Part shown: piece after piece, positions 56,560 through 64,000 of the stretch
How the letters are laid out: the number at the start of each line of letters is the position of its first letter
Position numbering within the stretch: position 1 is the first letter of the stretch
Origin: Apostichopus japonicus
Taxonomy: Eukaryota; Echinodermata; Holothuroidea; Aspidochirotida; Stichopodidae
DNA length: 64,000 nt
Assembly (NCBI RefSeq): GCF_037975245.1
Contig: NC_092561.1
Coordinates: 970,501 to 1,034,500, forward strand
Direction: 5' to 3'
Position numbers and translations under genes: made by a program
Notes under the pieces: generated by a model
Databases searched by the model: none
What the model saw: only the letters and a program-made list of their open reading frames with translations
Told to the model about the DNA's origin: nothing

Positions 56560-57060
56560 CGCTGAACGTTACTACAAAATATTGCAGTCACGCTTGTCTT
56601 TAGCTCTTCCCTACGATGTTGACGATAAATTACCTCAACCACGTAATGCGCCGCTTTCCAAAGAAAAAAGCCGATAATCTCACCTTTCGGAATTCACTTC
56701 TGAAGTAGTTCATGCCCAGAATTCTAATGAGTCTATTAGCTAACAAGATATATATACATACATGTGTCTGTGAATGATAAGACTCTGGTCACCATAGTAA
56801 CTCATATTTTGGCTTTTGCAACTGCGTCACAGACTATATAGTCTTTCCCTTTTACTCTCTTTCTTTTTGACTTTTGACGTCCAAGAAACGGCTGACGTCA
56901 AGAGAATCCCTCCGTGTATCTATAAATATTAGGCATTTAATAAGTCATGACAATGCTTTGCCTCGTAAATTGCTGTGATCGACGTGGAAGGTGGAGAACT
57001 GTATTTTAGATCTTTGCGTCGTCCGAAAGCGAGAATGCTCTTCGGGCCAACAAAAGAGCA
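56560..57060. promoter_or_regulatory. CpG-richer patch with a consensus CRE
   Basis: Many CG dinucleotides compared with the flanks, TGACGTCA at 56893-56900, and GCGCC/CGCC blocks near 56650. A candidate promoter, perhaps of the FRS2 5' exon, since FRS2 needs an upstream non-coding exon. No start site can be proven. Confidence 0.25.
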
Positions 57061-60000
57061 GAATTCTTTCCTTTTTTTGTCCTTCCTTTTAATTTTAGAA
57101 AGGTGTTCGACAGACAGAAAGTATCATTTTCCAATCATTGAAATAACCGCTGTCAAGAGATGTTTTTTGATGTATTCAAGTGGATATAGATTTCTACTGA
57201 ATTACATAATTAGTCCAGACACAAAAGAAAATCCACCCACTCAAAATTTTATGGCAAGTCTTTCCCTACACATGTCAGAGAGCTGTCTATTGTCCATTGT
57301 TGTGGAATGCAAACTGTTAATTTAATTTGATGTATGATGATTTAATGGTGCTTAAAAAAACTTGGATGACCGATAGAATACAGTACTTTCTTTATAAGAA
57401 TGAAGTACTTGAGGTACATCAAGTTAATTTTACATACAAGTTACCGTGGCGATCATAACATGGATACGTTTCAAATGAACTTCCTTGGGAAGTACTCAAC
57501 TAATACTACTGCCATATTTATATACAGTATCATTGTACTGTGTGCTTGTTTTTGTCCAGTGTAAACATTGATCTGCGACCGGATTAAAAAATGATTGATT
57601 TGTGATTCAGAGTCGGGGAACCAGGGGATTACCGAATATTGACATCTTAAAAAGGAGGATTAAATCCTCCAGGATCTTACCTTGACCGGTCTTTTGTTCT
57701 TTAAATACTCAGATTAATCACTAATACTGATTTAGGTATAGCATAGTTGCACTCTCCAATAAATAAACGATCGGTTAGTAAAGTTAACCCTATCTGAATT
57801 ATGACTTAAAAAAAAATCTTTGTAAAGGTGACAGAGAATCAGTTTGTGCCTGATGACAGAAAATCCGGAAAAATATGATCACCAGATAGTTAGAGAGTGA
57901 TAATGAATGAAAATCACATGGTTTCATTTCTGAATGGGAGATTCTGAAGTAGGCGAAGGGGGGTGGGGCCCCGGAAGTATGAATAGAGGGCGCAATGCTA
58001 AAATGTTTCTAGTCACATAGCTTTAAGTTAGATGGGAAAGTGCAGATGACGTTTGGAGATAGGTGTAAGGAGAGGAGAGCAAAGTCAAATTGTAATGATA
58101 AATACAAGTAAATTCCTTTCTTGAGTTGAGGTTAGTTTTGCTTCCATTTAAAATAAAAGCCATGTAATTTTAATTAAAACTTGATGCTCTTCAATCCATG
58201 ACCCAGTGATGTATTTTGTCCCCATCTGGAGTCTGATATGGCTTTTGATGAGACTGTTGGTGAGAGTTTGTGGGACATTATATATTCTGAGGGGACAAGA
58301 GCATATCTTCTTCTTTTCATGTGCATGGACTGATCCTTAATAACCGATTCTTATTTGAACAGTTGATACAGTATATAATTTGAGTCCACCTCGAAACAAG
58401 GAAATTGGGAATATAACCAAACTGAACTACATTATAAAGTTCTCTCACGGGAGTGTTCAACACATTGCTCTCCATGCATTGAAGCAAAGAATAAGCAGGG
58501 GAGGGGGGAGAATCAAGTTATTGGACAAAAATAACCAAAGTGCATGTGTACAATGGACGATCCAGAACTGTATAGACTTGTGAAGCCACTAAACTTTGTA
58601 CAGTTACAGTTCAAGTAGCTGTTCCCTTGTTACTTAAACCCATTTCTTAATAAATTAACCCTTCCCCCAGTACCCCCCCTCTCTCTATATCCCCTCTCCA
58701 TTCACTAGTAGCGCTGATATAGCGGAGAAACTATTTACTGTACTATTGTACTGTACATTTACTGTACTATTTACTGTACATTTCAGGGGGGAAAAATGAA
58801 AATGTTGACTAGAAAACAACATTTATGATAAAAAAGTGATGACATTACCATCTGGAGCATAATTTATGCTACGTCCACAGTGAACCATATTTACTGAGGG
58901 GGTTCAATAAGGGTTTATCTGGAGACAAATACAAAGTATTAACAAAACATTCAAACAAAATCAAGAGTCAAAAATCGAAATTGTTCAGACCTAAATGCCT
59001 ACGGTGCTTATTTTTGTTTCTCTGTCAAATTTAACATCACATTGTTCGTCACAGGGATGAAGTGCTGAGAGTCGACTCTTTCCTTTCTAGTCGATTAATG
59101 GCATAGCTCTTCTCGCGATTACTGCGATTACTCGGTTGCAGTTATGACGTCATCACTGTCATTTTTACATTGCAGAAATACAGTCAAAACATTCTTTATT
59201 ATGTTCTTTTGTGTCACAACATGTTGTGTCACAACATGTTGTGTCTAAATCATCTTAAAACATCTACCAAACAAAAACTTTGAAAAAGTTTCAATCTAAA
59301 TACCACTGCATAAGACTCAGCTTCTTGTTCAACCCAACTGGTTTGATTGCAAAGAACAAGTGGTAATTTACTCTGCCAATCGAACTGGATACAGTGGGAG
59401 TTTGAAACTTTCAAAGGCATTTACAGTGCCTTTAAGACAAGTTTGCTCAAATAAATTTCTTACACGTCTTAAGAAATAGGACTTGTACAGAAGAAGAATT
59501 TTACACTGATTATGATAGAAGAGGTATTTAATGTTAATAACTTCTACAATATTTATATATATGACTCAATTTTTTATTGTTTTTTTAAATCCTACCAACA
59601 CTGTCAACAAATGTCCTACCTTATAGCTTGAACAGTAACAGCAAAATGAGCCCAAAAAGCAAAACAATACTATTTGAGATGATGAAAATCGGTTTGAAAA
59701 TAGCAGGTGTTGGTTGTTATCTACGGTAGAAACTAGATTAAGAAGGAAGGAGAAGGTGGGATTTTTCACAAACTAGGTTATATGGGTGGGTGGATGGGTG
59801 GGTGGGATGGGATTATGAAGGAAGGAGACGATGGGATTTATCTCAATCTAGGTTAAATGGGAGGATGGGAAGGGATGAGGGGAGGGATGTGGGTATATCA
59901 GCATTATGCACAAAACATGTTGATTGATTAAACTTATGGCCAAAAAGGATATTACATGTATCATTGCATGAATACAAAGTACATGCAGTGCATCGTCCAA

Positions 60001-60364
60001 TTACAGCAAAACTCTGTATGAACGTACATCGCCCACCTGGAACCATTCCTGGGTGCCACAGAACTCCAATCTGAGTAATGTTTACATGGTTAAGTAAATT
60101 GACTGTAAGTTAACATTTCGTTCTATTTTTAATCCGCTATTGTTGATCGGTATGGCAGACTACAGCTGAAACAACTGTGGTCTGTTTACATTGTTGATGC
60201 ATGATCCAGTGGGTCAGCACCATCGATATTTATTTCATAAAGAATGTATGTATGTACATATTCATCTTAACCATGCTTAACCATGCATAAATGTGGAACA
60301 GAGAACAGGGCCGACATTACAATAATTAACAAAAAACTGTAAGTAACAGAAGCAAGTCAGTGAG
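57061..60364. other. non-coding, no gene recognised
   Basis: Contains a duplicated TTGTGTCACAACATG palindrome at 59213-59244, a second consensus CRE TGACGTCA at 59145-59152, and a GGATGGGTGGGT run near 59790. Open frames here have no recognisable motifs. Confidence 0.45.
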
Positions 60365-60545
60365 ACTCAGTGTCTACGGTGGTATGCTGAGGGGGGTTGC
60401 AGCACCCTGCAGCCAAGCTGCGTAGGATGTAATCTATGTACACAATGCATGCTGCAGTTTCACACCACTGGTCTGACAACATAATCTCCATTGGTTGATA
60501 CTGATTCAGCCTTGCTGCAGGTATTTTTGCAGCCGCTACAACTTT
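60365..60545 (+). mobile_element. GCAGCC-rich dispersed element, copy 3
   Basis: GTATGCTGAGGGGGGTTGCA, CCCTGCAGCC, CACTGGTCTGACAACATAAT, TTGATACTGATTCAGCCTTG and CTGCAGG match copies at 15795 and 27225 in the same order. Confidence 0.7.
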
Positions 60546-61764
60546 TTTTTTAAATTGCCTAAAAGATTCCCATTGATACAACATCCAGCAACAGCCATAT
60601 TTGTTTTCTTTTTTCCTGTTTAAATACGGGAGCCGAGCTCAGGATCTAAGACAGAGCTCACGGTTTAATGTTAATTCCCAGAGTTTCAACATCAGTTAAG
60701 TTACCTAATTACTTTGTCCTACTGGTAAACTACACAAGTGGGATATTACATAGCTGATCAATAAATGTTAACCTGATAACCTCATAAATGTTAACCTGCA
60801 TCTGCTACACCCCCACAGGAAACCAAAGCATACAGTGTAACCTACAGTACTTAGATCTGATTTCATATTCCTGTGTAAATAAAATGAAAAACACAGAAAC
60901 CATAGCTTAACAAGTAAATTAACACCTAATTGATATATAGATCTGATATAATACAGGATGAACCATTGACCGCGAGGTTTCATAACAAACCTATCATGTT
61001 CATATCATATTCAAAAACAAACCATTACCCTGACAGGGTACAGTTTTAGTTACAGTTTATAACTGTCAACAATGTAAAAATTCAGTTTCAAATTGCAATT
61101 CCTACATCCCACTTTCTAACCATATCAAATTTGGTTTAACCTAGGATAATTTGTTGGAAAGAAAAGACACTTTTGAAAAACAGGAAATCATAGATAATTA
61201 CCCGAAGATTAACTCATCAGCTATCAGCAATTATTGATGCTATAAACCAACCATTTCCTAAGAAAGGCTAACAACGCAGTACTACCAAGCTTGGTTGTAC
61301 TATTTAATACTTTAATAAGTACAAATAAAATTTCCCCATATACCTGCTTGATTGTTTGTACAGCATTGAAACCATTATCAGTAACTATGATAAAATGATT
61401 AAGCACCAACACGTATTAACAGTACACTATATATATAGCTAAATATTTAACCATGAAAGATATATTTGGCTTTTGTTCCAAAATATGGCATATCTAATAA
61501 TTTCATATCAAAGCTAACCACCTTCAAAAGTTAAGAGCACATAAATAAAAATTAGTTACATCAAGAAGGTCGAGGTTATAATATAACAGGGAAGTACTAG
61601 CAAGTACTGTAATTAGCAACTGCATCAAGAAAATTTGTAAGAGAATAAATGGTAAAACATTAACCTGTCATTTTGTCAATCAAACCGGACCAAATAAAGA
61701 ATAAATTAAAATCCCTCATACTGTGAAGATCTGTATTTTAATTCTCAGTAATTACACTCCCACT
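60546..61764. other. non-coding, nothing recognised
   Basis: AT-rich; a 20-base duplication CATAAATGTTAACCTG/AATAAATGTTAACCTG near 60760-60800 is the only structure noted. Confidence 0.45.
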
Positions 61765-62490
61765 TCGTTCTAGCATCCCTCCTCACAGACTTATCCCTCC
61801 TCACGAGCATATCCCTCCTCACAGACAAAGCTTTCCTTATAAGCATATCCCTCATCATGGACATATCCCTCCTCATAGGCATATCCCTCCTCATGGACAT
61901 ATCCCTCCTCATAGGCATATCCCTCCTCACAAACAAAGCTTTTCTTATAAGCAAATCCCTCCTCACGGACATACCCCTCCTCATAGGGATATCCCTTCTC
62001 ACGGACATATCCCTCCTCATAGGCATATCCCTCCTCACGGACAGATCCCTTGTCACTGATATATCACTCGTCACGGACATAGCCCTCCTTATAAGCATTT
62101 CTCTCCTCACAGATATCTATCCCTCCTCATAGGCATATCCCTCCTCACGGACATATCCCCCCTCACAGACATATCCCTCCTCATAGACATAGCCTTCCTT
62201 ATAAGCATATCTCTCCTCACGGATATCCTTCCTCACTGACATATCCCTCCTCACTGGCATATCCCTCCTCACGGATATATCCCTCCTCACTGGCATATCC
62301 CTCCTCACTGGCATATCCCACCTCGCGGACATATCCCTCCTCGCGGACATATCCCTCCTCACTGACATATCCCTCATTATGGACATATCCCTCCTTATAG
62401 ACATCCTTCCTAAGGCACATATCCTACTTACGAACATATTCCTTCTTATGGACATGTCCCTCCTTACAGGCATATCCCTCAGAGACATCC
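61765..62490. repeat. 18-bp minisatellite, about 40 copies
   Basis: Unit CATATCCCTCCTCACGGA with ATAGG, CTGG and CAGA variants. Because 18 is a multiple of three, hexapeptide frames stay open on both strands (for example RRDMSV and LLTDIS). Higher-order patterns alternate CTCATAGG and CTCACGGA units. Confidence 0.95.
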
Positions 62491-64000
62491 CACTCTGGAA
62501 ATATCAACAAGAGGATGCTGTGTTTGTGAGGAGACAGATGCAGAAAGCAAAGATACATTGCAAACATCTGTAGTCTTAAGAACAAAAATGTTGCATACTG
62601 TACACATCCTATGACATACAGGCTATGTACACATACCCTGTGACAGCTTGCATTCTGCACCTTTTGGCCATCATCTTACGGGTTAAATTGTATTAAAGGT
62701 CCAGGGAATAAATTATCTGGTATTGCATCTTGAAAAATGCTATAAATTGCTACACAGATTTATGCAAAAGCATACATATTTTGTAGACTTTGAACCATAA
62801 CATGCTTCAGTTAGTGTGTGTCCCAAATTTCTTGACCTTTCAAATTGCTGTACATACACAAAATGTGGCCACAAGTTTATTTTTTCCCTGTGGTACAGAG
62901 TGAACTTGAAATCTGTGTAATCATGAGAAACAATGACCTCAGCATATACAACATGTACAATTAATGTTCAGTTGGTTGACCTTTTTTCAAAACCCAAATG
63001 GTGGAAGATCAGTCCAAACCATTTTAAAACCACATGATACCCCCAAGGCAGTTTACACAAGCAACTTATCATCAATGTTCTAACCGCCAGCATCCACGTC
63101 ATACAGAACATTTATCATGAAACCGTCTGTTTCAAACCTCAAATTTCAGTGTGAAGTCATCTTGACAGTTACTGTGTGTGGGAAATCATTTTATTAATGG
63201 TTTTTGTACTCTGAAGAGCATGCATGTATCACGTTGAACCTTTGCAGACTTTACTGAAGGAAGTGGGCAGCAGTACAGTACTTAGAGAAGGCCATGACCT
63301 GGAAGTACTGTGTGCCAACAAGAGGGATTTGATTACAGTCACTGACATCAAATCTGTAGATAAGCTATTATATAATTTAAGCAAAAGGGAAAACTGCAAA
63401 AATGGAGAAAGGTGAGGAGAGTTCTAATAAATCACAACATTTTAAAGGTTGAGTTGAGTCACTGCCAGTCATTTTTTTCCAGACTGGAGCTATGGTCATG
63501 GAATTTGAGTCATCATCCATGGGAGAAAGTTTAACTTACAAGTCTAAGTTGAAAATTTAGTCACTCGAGTCAAAGAGTCATTTAAATTCCACATGATGCC
63601 AGGAAAGAGAGGGCTGCGGTATTTTTGTGTGAACATGTCAGAATTAGGGCAAGTACTGTACAGTAATGTACACGACGTAGCATCAATTAAAGTCCATCAA
63701 ATAACCCATCGTCCATCACAAACTTGCTATATATACTGTGGCAATCAGACCACTAATTATCTACTGGAAGGGAGGGACCCTGCGTCTGCCCCAGAACACC
63801 ATCCAGCACTCAGCCTTTGAATCCCCAATGTACAGTACAGTGTGATGTATCAAGCCTCTCAATTGACATAACTCATACCTCCAGATTCAAAACTCCACTT
63901 TTCTGCTTTGGGCAATTTGAGAATGATTGTACAGTTTACCTATTTCAATGCACAGAATGCACTGACTACAATGATCTACCTTAGCTGGCCCTACATTGGT
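62491..64000. other. non-coding, no gene recognised
   Basis: AT-rich sequence with several TACAGTAC-type palindromes (63657, 63832). The frames at 63224 and 63593 lack recognisable motifs or splice context. Confidence 0.4.

Noticed and set aside
56975-57325. 116-codon plus-strand ORF near a CpG patch
   Set aside because: No recognisable domain or splice context; composition matches surrounding non-coding DNA. A short lineage-specific gene cannot be excluded without RNA.
61765-62490. CRISPR-like array of regularly spaced short repeats
   Set aside because: The units are contiguous without unique spacers, and the genome is clearly eukaryotic.

Overview
This is a stretch of animal nuclear genome. 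Genes are split into many short exons with GT-AG introns, and non-coding DNA is AT-rich and full of microsatellites, minisatellites and dispersed transposon relics. The best-matching proteins are animal NUP205 and the FGF-receptor adaptor FRS2. The intron sizes, tRNA-headed SINEs and hAT-type miniature elements fit a marine invertebrate deuterostome. An echinoderm is my best guess; that is an inference, not a demonstration.

1-26749 (+ strand): the 3' four-fifths of a NUP205 gene (inner-ring nucleoporin, Nup192/Nup205 family). I could join 29 coding exons into one uninterrupted frame of 1647 codons plus a stop at 26747-26749. The N-terminal exons lie upstream of the window. The introns hold tandem repeats, one SINE, one CR1/L2-like LINE tail, two copies of a long-TIR MITE, two copies of a dispersed repeat rich in AGGTCA motifs, and an array built from the 3' end and splice donor of exon 14.

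26750-37252: the interval between two convergent genes, containing both 3' ends. It has a 22-bp minisatellite carrying about 14 exact CCATATATGG (CArG/SRF-type) sites, a copy of a GCAGCC-rich dispersed element, a 279-bp hAT-like MITE, an (AT)n tract and a 20-bp C-rich minisatellite.

37253-40308 (- strand): the complete coding region of an FRS2-type docking protein in three exons (538 aa). It has an N-myristoylation start, a PTB domain, three YxN GRB2-type motifs and two LNY-type SHP2 motifs. The intron after its first coding exon contains a second array derived from an exon end plus splice donor.

40309-64000: no coding exon recognised. It probably contains 5' UTR exons and long introns of FRS2, or intergenic DNA. 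It holds a 770-bp non-autonomous hAT element with a perfect 8-bp target duplication, two SINEs, several tandem arrays (27, about 67, about 110, about 210, 14 and 18 bp units), a perfect 16-bp-stem hairpin, and CpG-richer patches with CRE or AP-1 motifs that could be regulatory.

NUP205 acts in the nuclear pore scaffold and FRS2 in receptor tyrosine kinase signalling at the membrane. Nothing here suggests the two work together; they are simply tail-to-tail neighbours. The least ordinary signal is that in both genes a coding-exon end with its GTAAGT donor has been tandemly copied into the following intron.
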